NCBI GenBank assembly: GCA_016707685.1
Contig: JADJHE010000015.1
Span: 1 to 20,319 of the forward strand
From: Bacteroidota bacterium
GTDB lineage: Bacteria > Bacteroidota > Bacteroidia > 2-12-FULL-35-15
DNA length: 20,319 nt
Direction: 5' to 3'
Below the pieces are notes generated by a model that was given only the letters and a program-made list of their open reading frames with translations, made no database searches and was not told where the DNA came from. Both the position numbers and the translations under genes were made by a program. Positions 6,870-15,796 of the stretch are shown here, in pieces (position 1 is the first letter of the stretch; every line of letters begins with the position of its first letter).

Positions 6870-7826
6870 ATGACTATGCCTCCAATTTTTACAATTGTTT
6901 TAATTATTTTTTGCGTGTTATTTGTACTTCTATCGGTTGTTACCGTTCAGCAAGGAACCATTGCAGTAATTACTGTTTTCGGAAAATACCGCAGAATTAT
7001 GGAACCAGGATTAAATTTCAAAATTCCATTTATTGAACGTGTTTACCGCAGAATCTCGATTCAAAACCGTTCTGTTGAGCTTGAATTTCAGGCAATTACA
7101 ATTGATCAAGCAAATGTGTATTTCAAAGCAATGCTTTTGTACGCTGTAATTGATCAAAAAGAAGAAACCATTAAAAATGTTGCCTTCAAGTTTATTGATG
7201 ACAAAAATTTAATGCAAGCATTGATTAGAACCATTGAAGGTTCTATCCGTGGTTATGTTGCGAACAAAAAGCAAGCAGAAGTACTTTCTTCTAGAAGAGA
7301 AATTGTTGAATATGTAAAAGAACAAATTGACCAAGTGCTTGAAACATGGGGTTATCATTTGTTGGATTTACAATTAAACGACATCACATTTGATGAAGCA
7401 ATCATTCGTTCGATGGCACAAGTAGTTGCTTCCAGCAACTTAAAAGCGGCTGCTGAAAATGAAGGTCAAGCTTTATTGATTACAAAAACAAAAGCTGCTG
7501 AAGCGGAAGGAAATGCAATTAAAATTGCTGCTGAAGCAGAACGTTTGGCTGCACAGTTGCGTGGACAAGGTGTTGCTTTGTTCCGTGAAGAGGTAGCAAA
7601 AGGGATGAGTCAAGCTGCTAAAGAAATGCAACAAGCAAACCTTGATACTTCTGTTATTCTATTCAGTATGTGGACAGAAGCAATCAAAAACTTTGCAGAA
7701 TATGGCAAAGGCAATGTTATTTTCTTAGATGGTTCTAGCGATGGAATGCAACGCACCATGAAAGAAATGATGGCTATGAACACATTAATGGATCCAACAA
7801 AAATGCCTCCTATTGCTAAAAAATAA
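6870..7826 (+). CDS. SPFH/Band 7 (stomatin/paraslipin-type) membrane protein
   Basis: A 318-residue protein. One N-terminal membrane helix (IFTIVLIIFCVLFVLLSVV, residues about 5-25) leads into the Band 7 domain: VTVQQGTIAVITVFGKYRRI, then EPGLNFKIPFIERVYRRISI. The domain continues to LNDITFDEAIIRSMAQVVAS near residue 190. It is followed by the alanine/glutamate-rich coiled coil (ALLITKTKAAEAEGNAIKIA) typical of stomatins, which drives oligomer formation. Such proteins form large membrane rings that organise lipid domains or bind proteases such as FtsH. No nfeD-like protease gene is next to it. It is transcribed alone, with a promoter at 6823-6850 and a terminator at 7842-7877. The family is certain, the exact subfamily not. 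A second in-frame ATG at codon 3 is possible. Confidence 0.88.
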   Translation: MTMPPIFTIVLIIFCVLFVLLSVVTVQQGTIAVITVFGKYRRIMEPGLNFKIPFIERVYRRISIQNRSVELEFQAITIDQANVYFKAMLLYAVIDQKEETIKNVAFKFIDDKNLMQALIRTIEGSIRGYVANKKQAEVLSSRREIVEYVKEQIDQVLETWGYHLLDLQLNDITFDEAIIRSMAQVVASSNLKAAAENEGQALLITKTKAAEAEGNAIKIAAEAERLAAQLRGQGVALFREEVAKGMSQAAKEMQQANLDTSVILFSMWTEAIKNFAEYGKGNVIFLDGSSDGMQRTMKEMMAMNTLMDPTKMPPIAKK

Positions 7827-7841
7827 TTAATGCATTGGTAT

Positions 7842-7877
7842 AAAAAAAAGGTGAAGCATTTGCTTCACCTTTTTTTT
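7842..7877. terminator. Bidirectional intrinsic terminator between SPFH and helicase genes
   Basis: A(8)GGTGAAGC-ATTT-GCTTCACCT(8): a strong stem with A and T runs on both sides, placed between the stops of two convergent genes at 7826 and 7892. It can serve both strands. Confidence 0.88.
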
Positions 7878-7891
7878 GATTTATCCTATAA

Positions 7892-9817
7892 TTATAATTG
7901 TTTACGAGGACGTTTTTCTCTGCTAAAGTTTGACTTTCTATCGCCACCACCTGTTGAGCTACTGCTTTTAGAAAATGATTTTTCACCTGAGAATGATTTC
8001 TCACCTGAATATGATTTTTTTCTATCGCCATAACCACCACGATCTCCTCTATCACTTCTTTCGCTTCTATCGCTATTTCCGTAGCTTTTCTTTTCACCGT
8101 ATCCACCACCACTACTTCTACGATCGCCACCGTATCCGCCACGACTTCCACCACCTGATGAACGTCTTTCGCCACCACCATAACCGCCTCTACCTCTATC
8201 GCGTGTTCTTCCTTCTCCACCTTCTTTACTTCCACGAGATTCGATACGAACAGCTCTGTTGTTGTAACGTTGATTTTTGAAAGTACCAGTAATAATTTCT
8301 GCTACTTCTGCTTTTACTTCAATGAATGAGAAGCTGCTTTTCACTTCTACATTTGTTACTGAACTAGCATCAACACCCGAAACTTCAACGATAAAGTCTT
8401 TCAATGAATTTCTATCCAATTGATCCAATTCACCTACATTGATAAACAACTTAGTAATACCTGGAGTTGAAGAACGTTCACCTCTTGCTGCACCAGCATT
8501 TAAGTCTGGAGCATTTTTATAATAATCCAAGAAACGATTAAATTCAGTTGAAACAAAACGTTTGATAATGTCTTCTTTACTTAAGTCTTTCAACTCATCG
8601 TATATTTTAGGCATGTATGCTTCAATAGCTGCTTCGTTTACTTCTACATTGTGTATTTTAGAAACAAGACTAAACAATTGTTTTTCGCATGCTTCAAAAC
8701 CAGTTGGAATAGTACCTTGAATAAATTTCTTTTTGATAATTCGTTCAATCACTCTTATTTTTCCAACCTCTTTCATGTTGATGATACAAATAGAAACACC
8801 TTTTTTACCCGCACGAGCCGTACGACCAGAACGATGTGTATAATTTTCTATTTCATCAGGTAAGTTATAATTGATAACGTGTGTTACATCATTCACATCA
8901 ATTCCACGAGCAGCAACATCTGTTGCAACAAGCATTTGAAGTGAGCGAGAACGGTAACGTTTCATTACCTGATCACGTTGTGCCTGTGATAAATCACCAT
9001 GCAATGAATCAGCACCATAACCATCTTTAATTAACGATTCAGCAATTTCTTGTGTTTCGATACGTGTACGACAGAATACGATTGCAAAAATATCAGGGTT
9101 TGAATCTGCAATACGTTTTAACGCTGCATATTTATCACGAGCTTGAACAACATAATAAATGTGTTCAATGTTATCGTTTCCTTGATTTTTAACACCAGCA
9201 GTGATTTCAACTGGGTTTTCCATGTAGTTTTTAGAAATACGTAATACTTCATCTGGCATTGTTGCAGAGAATAACCATGTATTTTTCTCTTCAGGAGTTT
9301 GTGATAAAATAGTATCCAAATCTTCTTTGAATCCCATGTTTAACATTTCATCCGCCTCATCCAATACCGCATAACGTACATTGGTTAAGTTTACTCTTCT
9401 ACGATCAATCATATCATTCAAACGACCTGGAGTTGCAACAACAATTTGTGCTCCTCTTTTAATATCGCGTGATTGATTATCGATACTTGCTCCACCATAA
9501 ATAGCAACGATGTTTGCACCATCAATAAATTTCGTGTAGCTCTGTAAATCGCGTGTAATTTGCATACACAACTCACGCGTTGGACAGATGATTACAGCTT
9601 GTGTTTCACGAGATGTGAAATCCACTAAGTGTGTTAACGGTAAACCAAATGCTGCTGTTTTACCAGTACCTGTTTGTGCTAATGCTACAAGGTCGGTATT
9701 ACCTTCTAATAATACAGGAATTACTTTTTCCTGGATTGGAGTTGGACTTTCAAAGCCCAATTCTGTTACTGCTTTAACAATAGCATTGTTAAAGCCTAAC
9801 GCTTCAAATTTGTTCAT
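7892..9817 (-). CDS. DEAD-box ATP-dependent RNA helicase (DeaD/CsdA type) with RGG-like tail
   Basis: 641 residues. All core motifs are present in order: Q motif (FESPTPIQ), Walker A AQTGTGKT, PTRELC, TPGRL, DEAD box DEADEML, SAT, then in the second RecA-like domain VFCRTR, ATDVAARGIDV and HRSGRTARAGKKG. A DbpA-type RNA-binding domain follows at about residues 465-545 (ITKLFINVGELDQLDRNSLK). The last ~90 residues are rich in Gly, Arg and Ser with GYGG and SGEKSFSGEKSF repeats, a disordered RNA-binding tail. DeaD proteins unwind rRNA and mRNA structure in ribosome assembly and in the cold. The start ATG at 9815-9817 gives MNKFEALGF. The gene has a leader of about 170 bases and its own promoter at 9992-9999. 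Confidence 0.93.
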   Translation of the reverse strand: MNKFEALGFNNAIVKAVTELGFESPTPIQEKVIPVLLEGNTDLVALAQTGTGKTAAFGLPLTHLVDFTSRETQAVIICPTRELCMQITRDLQSYTKFIDGANIVAIYGGASIDNQSRDIKRGAQIVVATPGRLNDMIDRRRVNLTNVRYAVLDEADEMLNMGFKEDLDTILSQTPEEKNTWLFSATMPDEVLRISKNYMENPVEITAGVKNQGNDNIEHIYYVVQARDKYAALKRIADSNPDIFAIVFCRTRIETQEIAESLIKDGYGADSLHGDLSQAQRDQVMKRYRSRSLQMLVATDVAARGIDVNDVTHVINYNLPDEIENYTHRSGRTARAGKKGVSICIINMKEVGKIRVIERIIKKKFIQGTIPTGFEACEKQLFSLVSKIHNVEVNEAAIEAYMPKIYDELKDLSKEDIIKRFVSTEFNRFLDYYKNAPDLNAGAARGERSSTPGITKLFINVGELDQLDRNSLKDFIVEVSGVDASSVTNVEVKSSFSFIEVKAEVAEIITGTFKNQRYNNRAVRIESRGSKEGGEGRTRDRGRGGYGGGERRSSGGGSRGGYGGDRRSSGGGYGEKKSYGNSDRSERSDRGDRGGYGDRKKSYSGEKSFSGEKSFSKSSSSTGGGDRKSNFSREKRPRKQL

Positions 9818-9842
9818 TAAGTATGAATTAAGTTAATATTAC

Positions 9843-9888
9843 AGTTGTCAACTTACTAGGAAGTATGTGTGAGTTGAATCGGACAACT
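9843..9888 (-). promoter_or_regulatory. Hairpins in the long leader of the helicase mRNA
   Basis: The leader holds two inverted repeats with the same arms: AGTTG-T-CAACT (9843-9853) and AGTTG-AATCGGA-CAACT (9872-9888). Because the arms are interchangeable, two alternative foldings are possible near the start codon. A further AGTTG arm is at 9945-9949. A regulatory role is only suggested by the place. Confidence 0.3.
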
Positions 9889-9991
9889 GATTTATAAGGA
9901 GCTCGCCATCATTGTAATTGAGCTATTTTCGGCAATGTATTTCCAGTTGGTAATTCGTCTCAGCAAAATCCCATTTTGACTAAAACCGCTG

Positions 9992-9999
9992 CAAAGATA
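9992..9999 (-). promoter_or_regulatory. -7 element (TATCTTTG) for the helicase gene
   Basis: A perfect TAnnTTTG on the minus strand. No clear TTG at -33. A start near 9985 gives a leader of roughly 168 bases, far longer than the others in this window. Confidence 0.45.
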
Positions 10000-10040
10000 A
10001 TCAATTATTTTATAAATCACTCATTTTTATTAAAATAGCC

Positions 10041-10613
10041 TTATTGATGCAACCAAAAATCATTCAATTTTGCATTTAATTCTCTTACCACTTCTTCCTT
10101 AGAACGCTCTAATACCAATGTTTTGGTCACTTTTATCATAAAAGGAAATGGTGGCTTTAATTGAACGTAATTTTTATCTTTTAGAATGAATGCATCAATG
10201 TTTGTTGTTGCACTTTCATCAAATTCTCCAATTAAAAAATCGGCACTGGTAAAAGTAGAATCAATTTCAAATTCCGAATTGTATAAACAACCTGCTGTAT
10301 TTCCTTCTTTTACTTTTGATGAATTATTAGAATAAAAAAAGTAGACTTTACAAAACGTAAATTGCGATTTGAAAGCAGCAACAATTTCTTTGTTCTTTTT
10401 CAATTGCTCTTCTTTTATCTTTTCAGCTTCGGCTATTTTACCTTTTTTAAGATACGCATTGATTAAATTTTCAGATGTTTTTAAACGAACCAATAATGCA
10501 CCATTCTTTAAGAGTTGAATGTTTTGATTGGCTGTATTCTTTTTAGATTGTGCTATGGACGACAAGCCTATAAAAAGAAATAGAAGAAGTGATATAAATG
10601 CAATACGTTTCAT
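10041..10613 (-). CDS. Secreted protein of unknown function
   Basis: 190 residues, not recognised. A clear signal peptide MKRIAFISLLLFLFIGLSSIA is followed by Q at 22. Residues 25-85 are lysine and glutamate rich and helical (LINAYLKKGKIAEAEKIKEEQLKKNKEI), perhaps a short coiled coil. The rest looks mixed alpha/beta with two cysteines (FCKVYFFYSN, AGCLYNSEFEID) and ends WLHQ. It is probably periplasmic or surface-linked. The ATG at 10611-10613 lies only about 10 bases after the 3' end of rnpB on the same strand, so it has no room for its own promoter there. It would depend on read-through past the rnpB T run or on a promoter inside rnpB. Confidence 0.7.
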   Translation of the reverse strand: MKRIAFISLLLFLFIGLSSIAQSKKNTANQNIQLLKNGALLVRLKTSENLINAYLKKGKIAEAEKIKEEQLKKNKEIVAAFKSQFTFCKVYFFYSNNSSKVKEGNTAGCLYNSEFEIDSTFTSADFLIGEFDESATTNIDAFILKDKNYVQLKPPFPFMIKVTKTLVLERSKEEVVRELNAKLNDFWLHQ

Positions 10614-10621
10614 TCAAAAAA

Positions 10622-10980
10622 AAGCAGGCCTATAAGCCGGGTTCTGTCGTGTCCTATCATTTATCTAGCCCTTCCGTCACCAGAAGGATCAAGCAACCTA
10701 CCCTCCGAAATTGAGCGAGCAGCCCTCACGCTTCGGTTTATTTGGTCTTTCAACTCCCAAGGTTTACCCGCTACCACTGTTGCCAATGTTAGCCGTGAGC
10801 TCTTACCTCACGTTTTCACCCTTACCTTTTCGCAAGCGAAAAGGCGGTATAGTTCTCTGCGGCACTTTCTGTCCCTATTGCAAGCAATAAGGCCTTCCTG
10901 TTAGGAAGTGGGATGCTCTGTGTTGCCCGGACTTTCCTCTCCTCTTCCAATAAAGGAAAAGCAGCGATAGAACGGCCTGC
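10622..10980 (-). ncRNA. rnpB: RNase P RNA
   Basis: The catalytic RNA that cuts tRNA 5' leaders. The minus strand begins GCAGGCC (P1 5' arm) and soon reads GAGGAAAGTCCGGGC, the highly conserved first core region. In the middle come GAAAACGTGAGGTAAGAGCT, GGCAACAGTGGTAGCGGG and TAAACC. It closes with AACCCGGCTTATAGGCCTGC, which pairs with the 5' arm and ends in a run of T. The length of about 357 bases and the order fit the bacterial A type as found in Bacteroidota. The stem CTTTTCGCTTGCGAAAAG and the stem TTATTGCTTGCAATA are variable hairpins. The ends are set from P1 pairing and may be off by a few bases. A -7 element lies directly upstream. Confidence 0.95.
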
Positions 10981-10984
10981 TGCA

Positions 10985-10992
10985 CAAAGGTA
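10985..10992 (-). promoter_or_regulatory. -7 element (TACCTTTG) for rnpB
   Basis: A perfect TAnnTTTG on the minus strand. About five to seven bases further is the first base of P1 at about 10979-10980, which fits a start exactly at the mature 5' end. No good -33 TTG seen. Confidence 0.6.
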
Positions 10993-11066
10993 ATTAATAT
11001 TTGATTGGTAGTACTGTTTATTCCGTTGAACACAGAACTGATGGTATAAAAACGGAATGTTGTTGT

Positions 11067-12095
11067 TTAATGAATAACAACCTCTGTGGCTCCAAACCCA
11101 TATTTACTATAGCTTCCATCGTAAAAGCGCATATTGGAACTCGTTAACAAAGAACGAACTTCTTGTTTTAATCGTCCATTACCTACTCCATGTATTACTA
11201 TTAACTTCCTACAATGCTCATTAATAGCGGTATCCAATGCTTGCTGAAAATGACGTAACTGAATTTGAATAATTTGCGCATTGCTCATTCCACTATAATC
11301 GTCCATCAATTCCTCTATGTGTAAATCAATCTCCATCTCTTGATTGGAGCTGTTCTTCGTATGTGGTTTTGATACCTTTTTTGATTGAATGTGTTGTTGT
11401 TTTTGAATAAACAATTTTGACAAATCAATTGATTTTGCTTCAGGATTATCAAAATATAATTCTTCACCCAATCTTGAAATTGGCATTATTAAAGCTTTTT
11501 CCGGGATAAATGTATTTTCTACAAAAACATTTTCTTTGTAAAGTTTTGGTTGCTTTATTTTAATAACCTCCGAAACTGGTGTTTGGTGTTCAAAGTCGGA
11601 TTGATTATAAAACAAAACATCTACTTTAAGTGTGGAATAATCATCCAATTTTTTCTTCGATATGGTTTCAATTAATTTGGATTCAAATGCTTTTGCTTCG
11701 CCCTTCTCAATTAATCGGTATCCACTTGATAACAACGAAGAGACACAATACAATACTTCATAATCGGAATGATTGATGAACCATAAATTGAAATCGGAAT
11801 AGCTAATATCACGTGTGTTTTCGGGTGAAAGACCAATGTAAATACCTTCTTGTACTTTTTTACGTTCAGCCGATTTTGAAACAATAGGTGCTTGAACAAA
11901 AACAGGTTCTTCTTTTTTAATTGCAATAGGAGCTTGTGATTGATCATAAATGGCAACCAATTCAGAAATTGTAAATGGAAGTTCGAAGCCATCTTCAATA
12001 GTAACGCCAACAGTTGTTTTATTAACGATTTTAGTAACAATACCATCGCCTTTTTCATTTAAAAATCGAACCTTATCTCCAATATTGAATTTCAT
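11067..12095 (-). CDS. DUF2027 and Smr domain protein
   Basis: 342 residues. The N-terminus MKFNIGDKVRFLNEKGDGIVT is a small beta-barrel (KOW/SH3-like) of the type at the start of DUF2027 proteins. The middle (EGIYIGLSPEN, SDFNLWFINHSDYEVLYCVS) is the DUF2027 beta domain. The C-terminal ~85 residues are an Smr domain: MEIDLHIEEL (the DLH motif), a helix, LIVIHGVGNGRLKQEVR (the HGxGxG motif), and YSKYGFGATEVVIH. Smr domains, known from MutS2, can be nucleases acting on DNA or RNA. This combination is specific to Bacteroidota; its role is unknown. It lies 17 bases downstream of the comEC stop on the same strand, so the two are probably co-transcribed. Confidence 0.85.
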   Translation of the reverse strand: MKFNIGDKVRFLNEKGDGIVTKIVNKTTVGVTIEDGFELPFTISELVAIYDQSQAPIAIKKEEPVFVQAPIVSKSAERKKVQEGIYIGLSPENTRDISYSDFNLWFINHSDYEVLYCVSSLLSSGYRLIEKGEAKAFESKLIETISKKKLDDYSTLKVDVLFYNQSDFEHQTPVSEVIKIKQPKLYKENVFVENTFIPEKALIMPISRLGEELYFDNPEAKSIDLSKLFIQKQQHIQSKKVSKPHTKNSSNQEMEIDLHIEELMDDYSGMSNAQIIQIQLRHFQQALDTAINEHCRKLIVIHGVGNGRLKQEVRSLLTSSNMRFYDGSYSKYGFGATEVVIH

Positions 12096-12112
12096 GCTAC
12101 AAAGCTAATGAT

Positions 12113-14210
12113 TTATAATTCAAGTTCGAAAGCTCCTGATTCCGAAACAGCATAAAATGGTTGATTTAGTGCCAAACATTCCTTTTTCCAGACTTTTATT
12201 TTAGTTTCAGAATTGGATGAATCAAAAATCAATTGCTTGCAATTAAACATTTTTAATACTTGTTTAAGCTTTAGTTTAGGATTATTACTGATCAATAGAT
12301 AATCAATATTGATAGGCTTACCAGCTACTTCACTTATCATGCTGTTGTCCGTAAGCACAAGCATTTTTTTATCATAAAATTGAATCCAATTCTTCTCAAT
12401 TTTTAAAACATCATTATTAAAATTTGTTGAAATAATTTGGTTTTTATTTACACCTAAATCCCACCAATTGTGCTTTACGTGAAATAACAAGCGACTTTCA
12501 TTTTTAGAAAAAGTAATATCCGTTAACAATACATTACTTTTTGCAGATACAAAGTCGATTGCACTCGTTTTAGGAATATTGTAAACAACTATTTTTTTCT
12601 GATGAAATTGATGGTACTGCTCATGCACTTGAGAAACAAGTACTAATATTAATGCAATAAAAGCATACATCAAATGTGTATACTTCCTGTTTGTTAAATA
12701 AAACACAAACAAAATGATTAATCCATACAGCAACCATGTTTCAATAATACTGATAGAAATGCCTTGTAATAATGAAAAAGGAAGTTGCTCAATCCATTTT
12801 ACGGAAGCATTCAACAACCAAACACTCCAACTAAAACCTAATGCCAGATAACTTACTACAACAGATACTTTTGCAAATGCAAACACTGCAATGCCCAAAT
12901 AAATAATAATGGTAGAAATTGGAATAACGAGCAAATTGGACAATAAAAAGTAATTGGGAAACTGATGGAAATAGAGTAATCCCAAAGGGAAAGTAGCAAC
13001 CTGAGCAGCAATGGAAACAGCCGTAATAGTCCATATTTGATTGAGCAACCAATTATCAAAACTAAACCATTCGTATATTTTGGGTTGCAAATAAACAATA
13101 CCTATTACTGCTAAATAGGACAATTGAAAACCCACCTGCATAATAATATAAGGGTCAATGATAAGTAGCAAAAATGCTGAAGCTGCTAATGTATTGTAAA
13201 TATTGGTGTATCGTTTAAACGATTGTGCAACAATTATGAAACTAAACATTGTAGATGCTCGAAGAACAGATGGTGATAATCCAGTGATGGCGGAATAAAA
13301 CCAGAGCATCAGAATCAAGACAATTGCTTTTATAATGGGACCGTGCTTTATTTTATCTAAAAAAAACAAACACCAATTAAACACTACATAAATAATGGCA
13401 ACATGCAAACCGGAAACAGAAAGCACGTGCAAAGCACCTGTGCTCGAATAAGCAGAAATAATGTCTCCATCCAATTTGTCCTCATACCCTAATAACAACG
13501 CAGCCCCTACCGAATACTCATCACCCTTTACCTTGTTTTCGGTAAGTACCGTCAATAATTTATCTCTTAAATTTATAGCAGTAGCATACATCCAGCTTCC
13601 AGAATTACTCCCTGTAAATTGCCAATGAGAAGATTTTAAATAAACTTGCTGATAGACATTATGGAACGCTAAAAAACGCTTGTAGTTAAACTCTCCAGGA
13701 TTTTGAACCGAGGGTATTTCTTTGAACTTTGCTTTAAAAAAAAGTTCGTCACCATATTTTAATGACAATGCTTGTTCATCTTTTTGAATATACAACATGC
13801 AATGTCCCATCACTTTTTTCCATCCATTCTCTTTTTTAACGGCACACACTTCAACAACAACCTTTAAAGACTTCTTTTTCAACAAATGGTTCAATTAATC
13901 GAGCTCTTACAATTGGCGAATCATCAATATGATTTGAAAAATGATGAGAATTGAAGCGTTCAGTTTTAAAAAGAGTTAATTGATAACCCAAACCAAACAA
14001 GGTTAAATAAAGGAGCAAACCAAACCACCACGACTTTTTATAAGAAATAGTGAACTTATGAATTAGTACAATAGAAGCAATAATTACAACTAATGCTAGC
14101 AATACTAATAATAACCCAGAATTATGAATAGGCAAATAAACAGCTGAAAGAATTCCAGCTAAAAATGGGAGTAGTAAACGAATAAGTGGAGCTTGATTCC
14201 AAACATTCAT
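12113..14210 (-). CDS. comEC: ComEC/Rec2 family DNA-uptake channel (one frameshift)
   Basis: ComEC is the inner-membrane channel that passes single-stranded DNA into the cell in natural transformation. The first piece (13851-14210) starts MNVWNQAPLIRLLLPFLAGI with three membrane helices and ends PFVEKEVFKGCC. The second (12113-13894) carries the DUF4131/OB-like part (YGDELFFKAKFKEIPSVQNP, GEFNYKRFLA), then the competence domain with GALHVLSVSGLHVAII and GLSPSVLRASTMFSF, many membrane helices, and a short soluble tail (VVYNIPKTSAIDFVS, LLISNNPKLKLKQVLKMF) in place of a full metallo-beta-lactamase domain. The frame changes near 13870-13885 inside GAAAAAGAAG, where one or two bases restore VEKE-SLKVVVEVCAVK. 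The total of about 700 residues is normal for Bacteroidota. The break is probably a sequencing error. Confidence 0.87.
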
Positions 14211-14233
14211 ATACTGTGAGCAATAAATGCATA

Positions 14234-14264
14234 CTAAAAAAGGCTAACGGCTAGCCATTTTTTA
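14234..14264 (-). terminator. Intrinsic terminator downstream of the small secreted protein gene
   Basis: CTAAAAAAGGCTA-ACGGC-TAGCCATTTTTTAG forms a stem with a 5-base loop (one unpaired A in the right arm), with A and T flanks. It lies 14 bases after the end of the minus-strand gene 14278-14742 and just before comEC, so it separates the two units. Confidence 0.65.
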
Positions 14265-14277
14265 GAATGTTAATTTT

Positions 14278-14742
14278 TTATTTTTTTACTTTTTCGGTAC
14301 CCGTAAATTCAAATCTTTTTTTCTCAACACCTTTTTTAGTAAGTGTTACAACCCCTTCAATATCATAGTTAATCGCTGTTGCTTCCCATTTAAAATCATT
14401 TCCTTCTTCAGAATAGGTTGCTTCAAATGTTACCATGTGCATTTCGGTTTCATCTTCGGTATAAGTAGAATCTAGAGTTACCGTGTAAACCATTGGAGGT
14501 GCAGATATTTTCTCGTACATCAAATCAGCTTCCACTTTACCTGATTTTATAAACATCATTGTTGGAACGGCTTTCCCTCTTCCAGCTGCTTTTATTTCAT
14601 AAAAATTAGCGTTGTACTTTTTACCTTCTAAGAATAGATTCTTTGTAGGTTTTGCTTTTTTTTGAGCAAATGCAGCTGATGTAAACATTAAAGCTATTGC
14701 AAGAAAAGCTGTTTTAATTTTAATAGTTGTAGTCATTTCCAT
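14278..14742 (-). CDS. Small secreted protein of unknown function
   Basis: 154 residues, not recognised. The N-terminus has a signal peptide (IKTAFLAIALMFTSAAFA, with Q after it), so the protein is likely periplasmic. The mature part is lysine-rich, then beta-strand-like: NLFLEGKKYNANFYEI, VPTMMFIKSGKVEADLMYE, YTVTLDSTYTEDETEMHMVT, FKWEATAINYDIEGVVTLT, ending RFEFTGTEKVKK. The alternating pattern suggests a small beta-barrel, lipocalin-like in outline, but no motif proves it. Two starts are possible, ATG 14740-14742 and ATG 14734-14736. A terminator follows at 14234-14264, so it is a single-gene unit, divergent from the acyltransferase gene. Confidence 0.75.
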   Translation of the reverse strand: MEMTTTIKIKTAFLAIALMFTSAAFAQKKAKPTKNLFLEGKKYNANFYEIKAAGRGKAVPTMMFIKSGKVEADLMYEKISAPPMVYTVTLDSTYTEDETEMHMVTFEATYSEEGNDFKWEATAINYDIEGVVTLTKKGVEKKRFEFTGTEKVKK

Positions 14743-14827
14743 AGATTTTAAAATTATTCATCCACTAAACAACAATTATGCCTCTATATAAAACACAAAT
14801 GATATTAGATTTTGTAAAACTATAATT

Positions 14828-14835
14828 TATCTTTG
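14828..14835 (+). promoter_or_regulatory. -7 element (TATCTTTG) for the acyltransferase gene
   Basis: A perfect TAnnTTTG 30 bases before the ATG at 14866. A TTG lies 13 bases upstream (14812), closer than usual. Confidence 0.45.
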
Positions 14836-14865
14836 TTACTTGAAATTTTTAAGACAACTATTTTA

Positions 14866-15743
14866 ATGAATATTTTAAACGCGCTATTTTACTATTTAAT
14901 TATCATTCCGATATCCTTACTTCCTTTTCCTATTTTATATGGAATTTCTAATTTTCTGTTTTTCATATTTTATTACGTTGCTGGTTATCGAAAAAGGTTG
15001 TTCTTGGTAATATCCAACGTTCATTTCCTAACAAAACAGCTAAAGAGCAAGAAGAAATCTGCCGAAAATTCTACAAACATTTTTGTGATTTAATACTCGA
15101 AAGCTTAAAAGCATTCACCATATCCGAAAAGGCTGTACTTAAAAGAGTTACCTGCAAAAATCCTGAAGCCATTGACAAATACTTTGAACAAGGAAGAAGT
15201 GTTATTATTGCTGGTGGTCATTTTAATAATTGGGAAATTTTTGCAGTTGCTGTAGATAAGCTTATCAAGCATCATGTAGTTGGAATTTACAAACCATTGA
15301 GCAATGTATATTTTGATGAGAAAATGCGAAAAACAAGAGGCAAATATGGTTTGGAAATGATTTCAACTAAAAAGATAAAACGCTATTTAGACGACAATAC
15401 AAATGTACTCACTGCAACTATTTTTGCAATTGATCAATCGCCATCAAACCCTAATAGTGCTTATTGGACAACCTTTTTAAGTCAAGACACGGCTGTTCTT
15501 TTTGGCACTGAAAAATATGCAAAAGATTATAATCATGTTGTTGTTTATGGACGCATCAACAAAGAAAAACGTGGACATTATAGCTTTGAATTTTTTGATG
15601 TAACAGAAAATCCACAAGAAACCGCTTATGGTGAAATTACGGAGAAAACGACTCGAATGTTGGAAACAGATATATACGAGCACCCCGAATTTTGGCTATG
15701 GAGCCACAGAAGATGGAAACACAAACGACCTTCCGACAAATAG
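14866..15743 (+). CDS. LpxL/HtrB-type lipid A acyltransferase (one frameshift)
   Basis: Enzymes of this family add a secondary acyl chain to lipid A precursors at the inner membrane, or act on related lipids. The N-terminus MNILNALFYYLIIIPISLLP is a membrane anchor, followed by FPILYGISNFLFFIFYYVAGYRKR. After a single missing base in the A run near 14995, the frame reads VLGNIQRSFPNKTAKEQEEI, CRKFYKHFCDLILESLKAF, then the active-site motif GHFNNWE (H-x4-E), GIYKPLSNVYFDEKMR, and near the end FWLWSHRRWKHKRP, the WxHRRWK signature. The restored length is about 293 residues, normal. The ATG at 14866 is preferred over an upstream TTG at 14833, which overlaps the -7 element. The frameshift is in a homopolymer and is probably a sequencing error. 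Confidence 0.85.
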
Positions 15744-15796
15744 AGATTATTTACATAAAAAAACACGTACCTTTAACTAGTATAAAAATATAAATT

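Noticed and set aside
7816..8280. Open frames on both strands over the helicase tail (one rich in Val/Glu, one rich in His/Phe/Tyr)
   Set aside because: They are shadows of the repetitive Gly-Arg-Ser codons of the helicase C-terminus and give meaningless low-complexity proteins.
12831..13098. Cysteine- and phenylalanine-rich small frames inside comEC
   Set aside because: They are alternate frames of membrane-helix codons in the same strand of comEC.
14833..14865. Upstream TTG start for the acyltransferase
   Set aside because: It lies within the -7 element TATCTTTG, and the membrane anchor starts naturally at the ATG at 14866.
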